From: an uncultured Bacteroidales bacterium
Lineage (GTDB): Bacteria; Bacteroidota; Bacteroidia; Bacteroidales; P3
Length of the DNA stretch: 64,000 nt
Assembly (NCBI GenBank): GCA_900315935.1
Contig: ONBB01000001.1
Coordinates: forward strand, 62,001-126,000
Direction: 5' to 3'
A program made the position numbers and the translations under genes. Shown piece by piece: positions 24,463 to 33,134 of this stretch. The stretch's first letter is position 1, and the number at the start of each line of letters is the position of its first letter. The notes beneath the pieces are model-generated. The model ran no database searches, was not told the origin of the DNA, and saw only the letters and a program-made list of their open reading frames with translations.

Positions 24463-26154
24463 TTATTTGAATCCAATACGTTTTTTCTCAGGTTCTTTTG
24501 GCTTTATTGATGATGGGTGAGTCTTGATGCTTTCATTCAATATCTCCATGGTTATCTTTTCGTTTCGACTCAATGCAAGTCGAGCGGCTTCATCAACAAG
24601 GTACCGAATATCCGATGATACATATCCGTCAGTCAGAGTAGATAGTTGTTCATAATCGATGCCGAAGTCTATATAACGATCTTTCAGGTACATCTCGAAC
24701 ATCTCGCGACGAGCCTCTGCATCGGGAGGGCCAACAAATATTTTCTTTTCCAAACGGCCGGTACGCAACATAGCCTCATCTATCTCGTCTGGCAGATTGG
24801 TGGCACCAATGACAAAAACACCTTTTTCTCCTGTACGATCCATCTGCGCCAACATTTCATTTACAGCGCTGCGGCTCATTTCGTGAGCATCGCTGTTTCG
24901 CTTTGGAAGCAGTTCGTTTATTTCGTCGATGAAGATAATAGTCGGTGCGTTTTCCTCCGCCTCCTTGAACATGGCAGCAATGTTTTCTTGTGTTGCATTA
25001 ACATAGCGACTTTTGAGGTCAGAGGGGGTACGCATAACGAAGTTGAAACCCACTTCCTCGGCCAGTTTCTTGGCAAAGAAAGTCTTTCCGCAACCAGGAG
25101 GACCATATAGCAACATACCGTTGGGCATGGATATGCCATAACGCTTATATTTTTCAGGCTCACGCAGCAGGTCAATCACATCACGCTGCAGTTGTGCTTT
25201 CAGTTCTCTCATTCCTGCCACATCCGACAGTCCGTTGCCGGTCTTTATGGTTTTGGCTTTCTTTCCCTGCTCTTTCTTTTGAGTGTTTGTCGTATTTACA
25301 GATACTTTTACCTCGCCCCGAATAGCCTTTGCCATCTCTTCTGCCGACTGAAAACGTTCTTTTGGGTCAACAGTAAGAGCTTTAGCAATTGCCTCTACCA
25401 TACCGTCAGGAGCAGCGATTCTGTTTAATGACATTACCTTTAATGGCTTCTCCCGTTCGCTTTGTAAACGATCTTCAAAATCGTCTCCATTCTTCACTTG
25501 CCACGGAAGTGTTCCGTACAGCAAGCGATAGGTCATCACGCCAACGGAAAACAAATCGCTCTGTGGTGAATAGATTCCATTCATTGCCTCTGGTGCAAGA
25601 TAATATGGCAACAATCCCTTCTTGTCGAACGCTCGTCGTCCGTTGCTCAGCCTACGAGCGTGACCAAAGTCTATTATCACCGCCTGTTTTGTGGTTGCAT
25701 CAAGCATAATGTTCTGCGCCGTCAGCTCATTGTGGATTATGGGGTCTGCTTGGGAATGCAGATATTGCAACCCGGCGAGTACATTGCATACCCATTCACG
25801 TACTTCGTAGGGATTGCTCCCCTCACGATTAATATTCTGTTCTAATGTTTCACCGCAAATAAAGTCACTTACCAAATAGGCCATTTGTCTTCCATCAAGC
25901 ATTATTTCTTGTTGCTCTACGAGGTGCATTACATTGGGATGTTTCAATCCCTTCATAATATCCAGTTCAATGACGTTATCGTCCTCGTCGAACTGCCTGC
26001 CGTTCAGCCTAGCAAGATCTATCAACTTTAGGAAATAGTTTCTTCCCGAGGCATCTTTTACACGATACGTCTCGGCATAGTCGCCCTGCTTGATAGGGAA
26101 AGCAACTGTATAGTCGCCTACTTTTTGTTGTTTAGAAAGTGTAAACATACTCAT
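24463..26154 (-). CDS. Protein kinase-like domain fused to AAA+ ATPase
   Basis: A 563-residue fusion. Residues ~10-280 form a eukaryotic-type kinase fold: Lys43 (FLKLIDL), Glu in VIELDIMKGLKHPNV, and IDFGHA at 161-166. The catalytic loop reads HNELTAQN (141-148): the usual catalytic Asp is Glu143 and the usual Lys is Ala/Thr, so activity is doubtful. A Lys/Thr linker follows. Residues ~310-560 are a classical AAA+ module: Walker A GPPGCGKT (351-358), Walker B IIFIDE (406-411), GATNLPDEID sensor and RTGRLEKK arginine finger. The C-terminus is KKRIGFK, like the tail of the AAA protein at 35114. It sits between the Hsp70 gene and the TerB gene. Confidence 0.88.
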   Translation of the reverse strand: MSMFTLSKQQKVGDYTVAFPIKQGDYAETYRVKDASGRNYFLKLIDLARLNGRQFDEDDNVIELDIMKGLKHPNVMHLVEQQEIMLDGRQMAYLVSDFICGETLEQNINREGSNPYEVREWVCNVLAGLQYLHSQADPIIHNELTAQNIMLDATTKQAVIIDFGHARRLSNGRRAFDKKGLLPYYLAPEAMNGIYSPQSDLFSVGVMTYRLLYGTLPWQVKNGDDFEDRLQSEREKPLKVMSLNRIAAPDGMVEAIAKALTVDPKERFQSAEEMAKAIRGEVKVSVNTTNTQKKEQGKKAKTIKTGNGLSDVAGMRELKAQLQRDVIDLLREPEKYKRYGISMPNGMLLYGPPGCGKTFFAKKLAEEVGFNFVMRTPSDLKSRYVNATQENIAAMFKEAEENAPTIIFIDEINELLPKRNSDAHEMSRSAVNEMLAQMDRTGEKGVFVIGATNLPDEIDEAMLRTGRLEKKIFVGPPDAEARREMFEMYLKDRYIDFGIDYEQLSTLTDGYVSSDIRYLVDEAARLALSRNEKITMEILNESIKTHPSSIKPKEPEKKRIGFK

Positions 26155-26255
26155 TTAAAATCAAAATATAGTCTCCCTAATAGCAATAGTACAAACACCG
26201 TTATCGTCAACTCCTTACAAACAAGTTATTCTTATAAATCATCTAACATATTATA

Positions 26256-28760
26256 CTACAGCTGAACCTTTTCCTGTTCCTCAATTGGTAACAAATCGAT
26301 TATTCGGACGCAAACTTGTCTCACCTCCTCCCAATCAGGATTGTTGTTCACCATCTCCATTCCCTGATTGAGAAGTTGTTTTGCTGTAGCAGCATTGCGC
26401 CACTGGTAGTGGCCAAACTGCTGCTGATGTTGCTGCAAAAAGCCCACAAGAACAGCAGGCAGTGCTATTTGAGTAACCAGTCTGCTTAAATCTTGGAGCA
26501 CTTCGTGAGCAGCTTTGACATCACGCATTCGAATGGTCTGGTCAACCACTCGTCTCATTTCAGCCACAGCAGCATCGTCGTGAAGCGACCAAGTCTCATT
26601 GTTCGCCCGTTCCAGTCGGTCAAATTCGTCACGCAATTCTGTTTCTACAGTTTCCCACTCATGATTTTTCTCAACCTTTTCTAAAGCAAGAGACACTCTA
26701 CGTAGGTCATCAAGCAAGTGCTGCATATCGTCATCTTTGCTGTGTTCATTTTCTTTCCTGCGGTCAAGGTCGACCATTTTTTCTTCAATCTCTGCTAACT
26801 CGCTTGGAGTAGCTGTTCTTTTGAGTGAATGCAACTTGGATTGAGCCTCGGCAAAGCGTCTGAGCCATTCCTTGTAACTCATAACACTACGACTATCTAC
26901 AACAATGTCTTTCTCTACCGTTTCTCCCAATTGAATAAAGAATACATCCAAATGATAGCCCTGAGAGTTGTCCACTTTGAGTGTTATGTCTATCTCGCTC
27001 CCTGCGGATACAACTGCTGGCACATCATCTCCAGTAATGACAATGTCTGTCACGTGGTCATTATGGATTGCACTGCTGCCTTCCGTAAACATTTCACCTA
27101 GATAAATTGGTATAATCAGACGGTCAGTCTCGTTGCCCGGATTGAGTTGGCGTGGTACTTTAAGTCCGTTTCTGATACCCACGGCAGGGAGTGACTGGTT
27201 TTTCTCCAAACCCTTAAGAGGTACAAACACATCTCTGTCCATCACTGCGTCGTGAGCCTCAATACCAATGTTGTATGGCAAAGGGGCACTATCAACCTGA
27301 CTTCCTTGTATAATGGTCAACTCGTTGGGGAAACAAGGCAGTTTGTTACCGATTTCATCACAGACAGCAATGGTGAAAGCATTGGCACGACCTTCCTTTA
27401 AAACACACTCCACGGCATCGCCTGTAGCAGTCAACGCTAGTTTTCCACTTGACCACGAACCGTCACCACTTGTCACCTCAAACATCAGGCTTTTGCCACT
27501 TATGCCTTTGCTCTCATTTGATAGTAGTTTTACAATCACGTATTCGCTTGGCAGAACAGATGTCGACTTATACCCTAACTCTAAAGCAACTTGTTGTTCT
27601 TCAGCCGATGCTTTCACATCGGCATCATATTCCTGCGTTGTGGCATAAAGTGCAGCACCACGAGCAACAGCGGTCATTGGGTCTATACTGGTATCTACAT
27701 TTGCCGTGATTTGTTCTTTCAACATCTGTCTCAAGACTGGCGAGTATGTGGGACCACCAACAAGAATCAATGAACTAAGGTCGCCACCCTTCAAATTGTT
27801 GCGTTTCAGCAACCCCTTGACAATATCCAAAGCCTTTTGGAATATTGGAGACAGGACTTGTTGCATCTGTTCTGCAGTAATAACCATATCCAACTCCAAT
27901 GGTTCGCCCTCATCATCCTCTCCAAATTCGTCCAGCGGTGACATAATGTCAACCGACGGCTTAAATGATAGCTGGTTTTTGACTTGTTCAGCATAGTATT
28001 TAACAGCATCGCGCAGAATCACGCGCTTGGTTGCATTTGCCATAATGCCATCAATGGCATAATTATCTTTCAAATAAGGTATAATTATCTCGTCAACGAT
28101 AGCAGAGTCAAGATTTTTGCCGCCAAGGTAGTTGTCGCCCTCGGTGTCTTTAACCTGCATAATACCGTCTTCCACTTGAAGCAGAGCAGCATCAAATGTT
28201 CCTCCGCCAAAGTCAAACACCAACCAATATCCATTCTTGTTGTCGGTGGTCAGTCCGTATGCCATCGAGGCTGCGATGGGTTCTTGCAGCAACGAGCAAT
28301 GATCTATGCCGGCCAGTTTGGCGGCACGCATTGTGGCTGCAATTTCAGGTGCCTTGAATTTGGCAGGAATGGTAATAACACAGGCATCGACAGTATCGTC
28401 GCCAATGAACGACTTCAGCGTTTTGAGCACTTCCGCCGACAATTCCTCGCTACTGTAGCTACGCTCCATATTGCTACTTGCATACTTTGTATCAAGTCCC
28501 ATAGTGCGTTTGAACTCAATGAAGACATTACTTGACCCGGTTTGCATTGTCTTGGTTGAACGAGCCTTGTCTTGCTTAAGATCATTCATTGCTGAGTCAC
28601 CAACACGGACCTGACGTTTCCGAGTAAAAGATACACACGATGGTAGAGTGTCTTTCAGGGTATCGGTCTTCTTGATGGTTGGCTCCCCATTCTCCATCTT
28701 GCAGATTGCGGAATTGGTGGTACCAAGGTCAATTCCATATTTCATTTTTAGCTTAGCCAT
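26256..28760 (-). CDS. Hsp70-family chaperone with long helical C-terminus
   Basis: An 834-residue DnaK relative. The actin-fold ATPase is complete: DLGTTNS at residues 11-17, VFDFGGGTFD in phosphate loop 2 and LVGGPTYSPVLR in the adenosine site. The substrate-binding domain diverges from DnaK, and a long charged helical tail (about 640-834) replaces the DnaK lid; it ends EKVQL and not EEVD. It is not the housekeeping DnaK. In the operon it follows the membrane coiled-coil gene by 11 bp; a 101-bp gap separates it from the kinase-AAA gene. A J-domain-like protein is encoded two genes upstream, giving it a likely dedicated co-chaperone. Confidence 0.9.
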   Translation of the reverse strand: MAKLKMKYGIDLGTTNSAICKMENGEPTIKKTDTLKDTLPSCVSFTRKRQVRVGDSAMNDLKQDKARSTKTMQTGSSNVFIEFKRTMGLDTKYASSNMERSYSSEELSAEVLKTLKSFIGDDTVDACVITIPAKFKAPEIAATMRAAKLAGIDHCSLLQEPIAASMAYGLTTDNKNGYWLVFDFGGGTFDAALLQVEDGIMQVKDTEGDNYLGGKNLDSAIVDEIIIPYLKDNYAIDGIMANATKRVILRDAVKYYAEQVKNQLSFKPSVDIMSPLDEFGEDDEGEPLELDMVITAEQMQQVLSPIFQKALDIVKGLLKRNNLKGGDLSSLILVGGPTYSPVLRQMLKEQITANVDTSIDPMTAVARGAALYATTQEYDADVKASAEEQQVALELGYKSTSVLPSEYVIVKLLSNESKGISGKSLMFEVTSGDGSWSSGKLALTATGDAVECVLKEGRANAFTIAVCDEIGNKLPCFPNELTIIQGSQVDSAPLPYNIGIEAHDAVMDRDVFVPLKGLEKNQSLPAVGIRNGLKVPRQLNPGNETDRLIIPIYLGEMFTEGSSAIHNDHVTDIVITGDDVPAVVSAGSEIDITLKVDNSQGYHLDVFFIQLGETVEKDIVVDSRSVMSYKEWLRRFAEAQSKLHSLKRTATPSELAEIEEKMVDLDRRKENEHSKDDDMQHLLDDLRRVSLALEKVEKNHEWETVETELRDEFDRLERANNETWSLHDDAAVAEMRRVVDQTIRMRDVKAAHEVLQDLSRLVTQIALPAVLVGFLQQHQQQFGHYQWRNAATAKQLLNQGMEMVNNNPDWEEVRQVCVRIIDLLPIEEQEKVQL

Positions 28761-28771
28761 ATATTTGTGTA

Positions 28772-29653
28772 TTATATGTTTTGACTTACGGTTATTTGTG
28801 CGGCTTGTATCATCTGTCCCTTATAATTTATTTGGGGCTTGGTTATTCCAGTAATAATTCGTTTGCCACGTTCAAGACTATCATCATCATTAAACGATGG
28901 CGACACTTTCATTCCCTCTACATAATCTTTTCCAAGCATATCCACCAGCTCATACCCATTGGCAAGAAGATTATCTTTCATCTGTTTGACACTCCTTGTT
29001 AAATGTTTATGACCTTTAATATTGCTATCCATACGATAGAGCGTCATTTCCATAAATGTAATACGGTCAGCCAAAGCTTTGACAAGGCTGTGGTCAGGCT
29101 CGCTTGTGGTTTGATTAGATTGTGGAGCATTCAATCCTTCGGAAATCTTTTTTAGTTCCCCGATTTCTTTGTCCATCTTCTCAACCATCTGACGGTTGAG
29201 GTCGTCAGCACGGGCACGAAGTAGTTCAATGTCATCGCCTTTCTTGGCAATAAGTTTGCGGAGGATGAAGTATGCTGCAACCAACAGCAAACAAATTGCT
29301 ACTGCAATCACTATACCCCATACTACAGACTTATGTTGGCGGGTACAGGTTTCCTGTACTGCCATTTCTGCGTCCGTCATACGCACCCCATAGCGTTCGT
29401 CAATAGAGTCCATCTGATTGTGAAGACCACCAACCTTTTTCTCAACTGTCTCACTAAGCAGATTTACCTTTTCGCTATTGCTCTCCACCTGTGTCGCAAG
29501 CTCGTGGGTTCTTTGCTCCAACTTGGTGAGTTGTTCCTGCAGGGCTTTGTTTTGCTGCTCAAGTGAGCAATTACGGATACTGTCTGTTGATTGTGCATAA
29601 ACAGATGTTTGCAATAAAAACAAAGCAATAATTAGATGTATTTTACTCCTCAT
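28772..29653 (-). CDS. Membrane coiled-coil protein with GrpE-like C-terminus
   Basis: A 293-residue protein. A signal peptide (residues 1-20, cut after VYA) leads to a periplasmic coiled coil (~30-105), one membrane helix (~110-131) and a cytoplasmic part. The cytoplasmic part has a helix (~140-165), a polar linker, another helix, and a final ~60 residues ([20 protein letters not shown] ... [20 protein letters not shown]) that look like the beta domain of GrpE, the nucleotide exchange factor of Hsp70. That similarity is my reading and needs a structure search. The gene overlaps the J-like gene by 11 bp and precedes the Hsp70 gene by 11 bp. Confidence 0.65.
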   Translation of the reverse strand: MRSKIHLIIALFLLQTSVYAQSTDSIRNCSLEQQNKALQEQLTKLEQRTHELATQVESNSEKVNLLSETVEKKVGGLHNQMDSIDERYGVRMTDAEMAVQETCTRQHKSVVWGIVIAVAICLLLVAAYFILRKLIAKKGDDIELLRARADDLNRQMVEKMDKEIGELKKISEGLNAPQSNQTTSEPDHSLVKALADRITFMEMTLYRMDSNIKGHKHLTRSVKQMKDNLLANGYELVDMLGKDYVEGMKVSPSFNDDDSLERGKRIITGITKPQINYKGQMIQAAQITVSQNI

Positions 29654-31358
29654 TTCTATAGATTTTTATAAAACTGTCAAGTGTTGTTCTTATAAAATTG
29701 TTTATTCGTTTTTTGTCTTTCAAATGTTCAACCCAAGTAGGTGAGTACTTATAATAGAATCTTACGAAAGCACGACCTATCGGATTCTTTTGCAGCACAT
29801 CGTCACGGAACCCTCTCAACACCATTACTTGTGGATGATTATAGTCACCATATACCATTGTGGCAATGTAGCATCCGCCACCATCACCACCTCCACTATT
29901 GCCACCTGTTGCAGTATTTAGAGTGTCGTATATATCCTTTAAAGTAGTTCTGTTGGGAAGATAACGGTTCTGACGGAAATCGTTTTCCATATCAAAACCA
30001 TCCATTATTCTAATAGCCTTCCAAGCATTATTTACTACAGGTTGTACATTTAATCTGATTATAGTGGCTTTTACTTGTGGACTTGCATTTTGAGAAGCAT
30101 GGATTAACAAGTTTTGATTATCGTTAACTTCCCCAATAATATTGCCCAAAGCCAAACCTACAACTTGTGTTGATGTTTTCAAATAGAAAGGATTGTCTTC
30201 CCCAAGTTTTTGTTTTATTGATTGCAAACTTTGTTTTGTTGCGTTTAGAAGATCCAGGGAACGATTAGTTCTGTCATTCTCGTGAGTTAATGAGATTGTT
30301 TTTTCTCCTGGATTTTTAAGGAATGACAAAATTGCATTCTGAACTATCTCCATCTCATTCTCTACCTCTGCTGGCGGCAGGTTCTCTTTCTTTTTGCGTA
30401 ATATGTCAACATTGTGTTGGATATGGTCGCGGGCCATCTTGCCAACGGCAATTTTGAGAGCGTACTCGCCAAGTTTCAAAGCATTCTCAATAACATCTCT
30501 GTTCTCTCCATCTATCTTGTTGAAATAGTTGATAGAGCATTGCAGTATCTGGTTGGCTAGTTTGTCTACCAAACGGCTGTAACGAGAATCATCGCTACCA
30601 ACCAATTTCTGTAACTGTATACGTACCTTATTGGTGTTATTTGCAAGCTTCTTGCCCGCTTCCAGCTGTGCTTCAGCATTATCTGTGCTGATAGCTTTAC
30701 AGGCAACAATCTCTTTTTCAATAATGTCAAGAGGCTTCTTTATTGCAATATTTCGAAGCTCGAATTCAATTATTTCCGAACCTCCAGGTAGCACTGTATC
30801 CTTCCCCCAATCTTGAAGGAGTGTAGACGCTTCTACCTCTTCTGTCAAAGTCTGGAGGTATAGTTTTATCAAGTCGGAAGCGCTCATCTCAAATGTCTGT
30901 CCTACAATAGCGTGACACATCTGGCTGTATAGACCGTTCGTTATGGAGTAGAAGTCAAGCAAAGCTTCTTCGTATTTACCAGCTTGCAATTCAAGTATAG
31001 ATCGGCAGAGCAAAGCCTCCCACGAATAACTTTTTGAAAAGAGTTCTAATGCTTTCTCGTTATTTCCTTGCAGCAAATGGTCGTATGCCAATTTACCCAT
31101 AGAATCAGAGGGTTGCGCAAACCAAAACAGCGCATGCCTGATTTTGTCTTGCGGAAGGTTGATATCGCGTTCAGAGGTTGCAACAGACTCTCTGCTGCGA
31201 TTGACAGGAGGCAAAATACTAGGCAAATCCAGCGGAAATACAACTTCTTTTCCTATGTCTAACAATCTCATCTTGCCTTTGTTGGCAGCAAGGTCTTTCG
31301 CACTGGCATTCACAGGTATGCCAAGCATTCGGAATGGGTTATGTTCTATCAGTTTCAT
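29643..31358 (-). CDS. Degenerate J-domain protein with CFI-box C-terminus
   Basis: A 571-residue protein. The N-terminus ([20 protein letters not shown] ...) begins like a J domain, but the HPD tripeptide is absent. A helical, TPR-like region follows ([29 protein letters not shown]), then a long helical body. After a Gly-rich linker ([11 protein letters not shown]) comes [20 protein letters not shown], the Cys-containing 'CFI-box' motif found at the C-terminus of many bacterial proteins. Start: ATG 31358 (MKLIEHNPF); an upstream in-frame extension passes through inverted repeats and looks non-coding. First gene of the Hsp70 operon and presumed J-protein partner of the Hsp70. Confidence 0.75.
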   Translation of the reverse strand: MKLIEHNPFRMLGIPVNASAKDLAANKGKMRLLDIGKEVVFPLDLPSILPPVNRSRESVATSERDINLPQDKIRHALFWFAQPSDSMGKLAYDHLLQGNNEKALELFSKSYSWEALLCRSILELQAGKYEEALLDFYSITNGLYSQMCHAIVGQTFEMSASDLIKLYLQTLTEEVEASTLLQDWGKDTVLPGGSEIIEFELRNIAIKKPLDIIEKEIVACKAISTDNAEAQLEAGKKLANNTNKVRIQLQKLVGSDDSRYSRLVDKLANQILQCSINYFNKIDGENRDVIENALKLGEYALKIAVGKMARDHIQHNVDILRKKKENLPPAEVENEMEIVQNAILSFLKNPGEKTISLTHENDRTNRSLDLLNATKQSLQSIKQKLGEDNPFYLKTSTQVVGLALGNIIGEVNDNQNLLIHASQNASPQVKATIIRLNVQPVVNNAWKAIRIMDGFDMENDFRQNRYLPNRTTLKDIYDTLNTATGGNSGGGDGGGCYIATMVYGDYNHPQVMVLRGFRDDVLQKNPIGRAFVRFYYKYSPTWVEHLKDKKRINNFIRTTLDSFIKIYRNEE

Positions 31359-31600
31359 CGGGCGTGGAGTGTATAAAAATAGCGTGGAACGTTTACTTTG
31401 TCCGAACGCTAGGGTTTCCACGCCCTCCAAAATCAAACAAGTCATTCCACGCCGATGAACGGCGTTTCGTTGACCTATTCTCGATTTTGGCATCCCGAGC
31501 TGGGATTATTGTGGAAATTTAGCGTTCAAGAATAGCACGAATCGCTATTATATGTCTATGTCTTTATTTTTTTGTTATCTTACATGTCGTCACTTCATTT
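31359..31600 (-). promoter_or_regulatory. Long structured leader of the Hsp70 operon
   Basis: About 250 nt separate the promoter from the first start codon. In RNA order the leader carries GCGTGGAA (31452-31445), GGGCGTGGA (31425-31417), TTCCACGC (31389-31382) and TCCACGCCC (31368-31360). Either upstream strand can pair with either downstream strand, and the last ends one base before the start codon at 31358. Confidence 0.5.
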
Positions 31601-31642
31601 TATTTTTGCGGTTGCAAAAATACGCATTTTTTTCGATACCAA
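31601..31642 (-). promoter_or_regulatory. Promoter of the Hsp70 operon
   Basis: On the minus strand, TTGG (31642-31639) and TATTTTTG (31622-31615) are 16 bp apart. A second TATTTTTG lies on the plus strand at 31601-31608, making the palindrome TATTTTTGC-ggtt-GCAAAAATA. A similar ~45-bp sequence occurs at 46731-46780. Confidence 0.6.
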
Positions 31643-31903
31643 TGCTTTTTATGATAAGGTTCCCTGAAAATATAGTGAGAATCAACCAATTGAAATTAAG
31701 TTTCTCATTTAAAATGCCCAAAGAATTTGTATGGTTGATTGTCTGATTGTTACAAATTTCGGTCTAAAGGACAAAAATGATGCTTGAATTTTCGGTCATT
31801 ATGTCTGCGATTGAAAACAAAGATGTATCTTTGCATCGCCGATGAAGCGGAGACTGGCTCTGCTGGAGAGCAACCCGTCAAGGAATAATCGGCCAGTATT
31901 ATA
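31643..31903. other. Intergenic region between Hsp70 operon and transposase
   Basis: AT-rich, no gene. A plus-strand TATCTTTG box lies near 31824-31831 within the palindrome caaagatgtatctttg, with no clear gene downstream. Confidence 0.4.
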
Positions 31904-31957
31904 CCAATGAAACTGGACTCCATCCATAATGGCCGGAGTCCTTTCCCGTTTCATTGG
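31904..31957. terminator. Large inverted repeat after the transposase
   Basis: ccaatgaaac (31904-31913) pairs with gtttcattgg (31948-31957), and ggactcc (31915-31921) with ggagtcc (31935-31941). It lies just past the transposase stop and may be a terminator or an element end. Confidence 0.6.
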
Positions 31958-31966
31958 GCATTACTG

Positions 31967-32950
31967 CTATGCCTTAAAAAACTCAGTGATAAACTTTTGC
32001 TTCTGTTTTTGTGACAGGCCGTTGTGCACGCGCAGCTTGGTCTTCAGTTCCGAGAAGTGTCCGTCGATGGCGTTTGTTGTGTTAGGCATACCGATGTCCA
32101 TATGGTCGAGATAGGTAAATAGGTATGGCAGATTCCGTTTCAGGCTCAAGTATGCCGACTTCAGTGGCTTGTGCTTATAGTGACTCCTGCCTGTTTCCTC
32201 GTCTGTCGTGCGTTCATTTAGGTAGCTCTCCCACTTCTCGTGCCATAGTCCAAGTGCGCCTTCAAATGATTCGCGGTCAGTCTTTGTGAGCATCAGGGAC
32301 AGTGAACGCAACTCCTTCCCGGGTTCTGTCTTCGGACGTTTTGTGAGGCGCGTGGTCACTATCTTCTGCTGGTGAAACTGGCACATCTGTATCGGTATGT
32401 CGGGAAAGGCGTTGAATAACCCGCGCCGTCCGTCGCACACTATCCCGAGTATTTCATACCCCCTGCTCTTAAGTTCCGCAATCCCTGCCGAATATTTCTC
32501 CACAGTCTCGTTGCCGACATTGTATTTCAGCAGGTTCTCGTTGGTGATGGCATCCTTGAACAGCATTGTGCCGTGTTCTCTTCCCCAATAAGTGGTATCC
32601 ATCAGCACAATCACCTTTCGCGGTTGCTTGTCCTGGAATGATGGCTGGTATCTCATCAGCCTCCGTTGCACCGTTTTGGCTGACACCCCGTGCGCGGCAC
32701 CTATCTCTGCATAAGTCTGCTTGCGAACAACATACTCTTCCCATAGTACCGAGTCATCCAGGCGCTCCCCTCCGTTAAATTGCCTCCCGCATTGCCAGCA
32801 TTTGTATCTCTGTACCCCGTTTACATGCCCGATTTTCTTTACTTTCTTGCATCCGCAGTGCGGACATTTTTTTTGTTCATGACCTTTGACTTTGTCAAAG
32901 TAACGATAAAATCACGCTTTCTCGTCGGTTCGACCATTAATTTTGTCCAT
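31967..32950 (-). pseudogene. IS256-type transposase (Zn-ribbon variant), interrupted
   Basis: Read from ATG 32950, the frame gives 12 codons, then a TGA (32912-32914), then continues open in the same frame to 31967. After the stop come a zinc ribbon (KCPHCGCKK ... YKCWQCGRQF), a helix-turn-helix (TYAEIGAAHGVSAKTVQRRL) and a DDE/MULE-type core (VIVLMDTTYWG, GIVCDGRRGLFNAF, MCQFHQ, NAIDGHFSELKTKLR). This matches the IS256 'variant Zn-binding' group as I remember it. The promoter box at 32983-32990 would drive it. The nonsense codon suggests a dead copy, unless translation restarts at an internal GTG. Confidence 0.8.
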
Positions 32951-32955
32951 TACGT

Positions 32956-33134
32956 CAGATTTTCCTTTCTTGATTCCGGTTGCAAAAATAGGCAATGTGT
33001 ATACCAATACGTGTCATACGTTGGGTGGGTGCAAAAAAAGTATCCAAATTTTCCCATTGATGGGAAATAATGGGAAAGGGCCTATGTATTCCCCTAGAGA
33101 ACCCCTAGGGAGTCCCTACCGTTCCCCTACCGTC
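32956..33134. repeat. Operon-junction repeat, left copy
   Basis: About 179 bp, roughly 93% identical by eye to 46813-46990. Contents from right to left: four 11-bp iterons (33087-33130), a hairpin (tttcccat/atgggaaa) followed on the minus strand by a T run, and a -7 box TATTTTTG (32990-32983). It holds the last codons of the WYL gene. Confidence 0.9.

Noticed and set aside
26256-28760. Housekeeping dnaK
   Set aside because: The substrate-binding part and the long helical tail differ from DnaK, the C-terminal EEVD/EEK-type end is missing, and grpE/dnaJ housekeeping neighbours are absent.
31359-31493. 45-residue N-terminal extension of the J-like protein
   Set aside because: It passes through the inverted repeats of the leader, and the family-like sequence begins at MKLIEHNPF.
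32956-33134. Phage attachment site (attL/attR) for the 13.8-kb segment
   Set aside because: No integrase lies between the repeats, neither copy is in a tRNA gene, and their content (terminator plus promoter) explains them better as junction cassettes.
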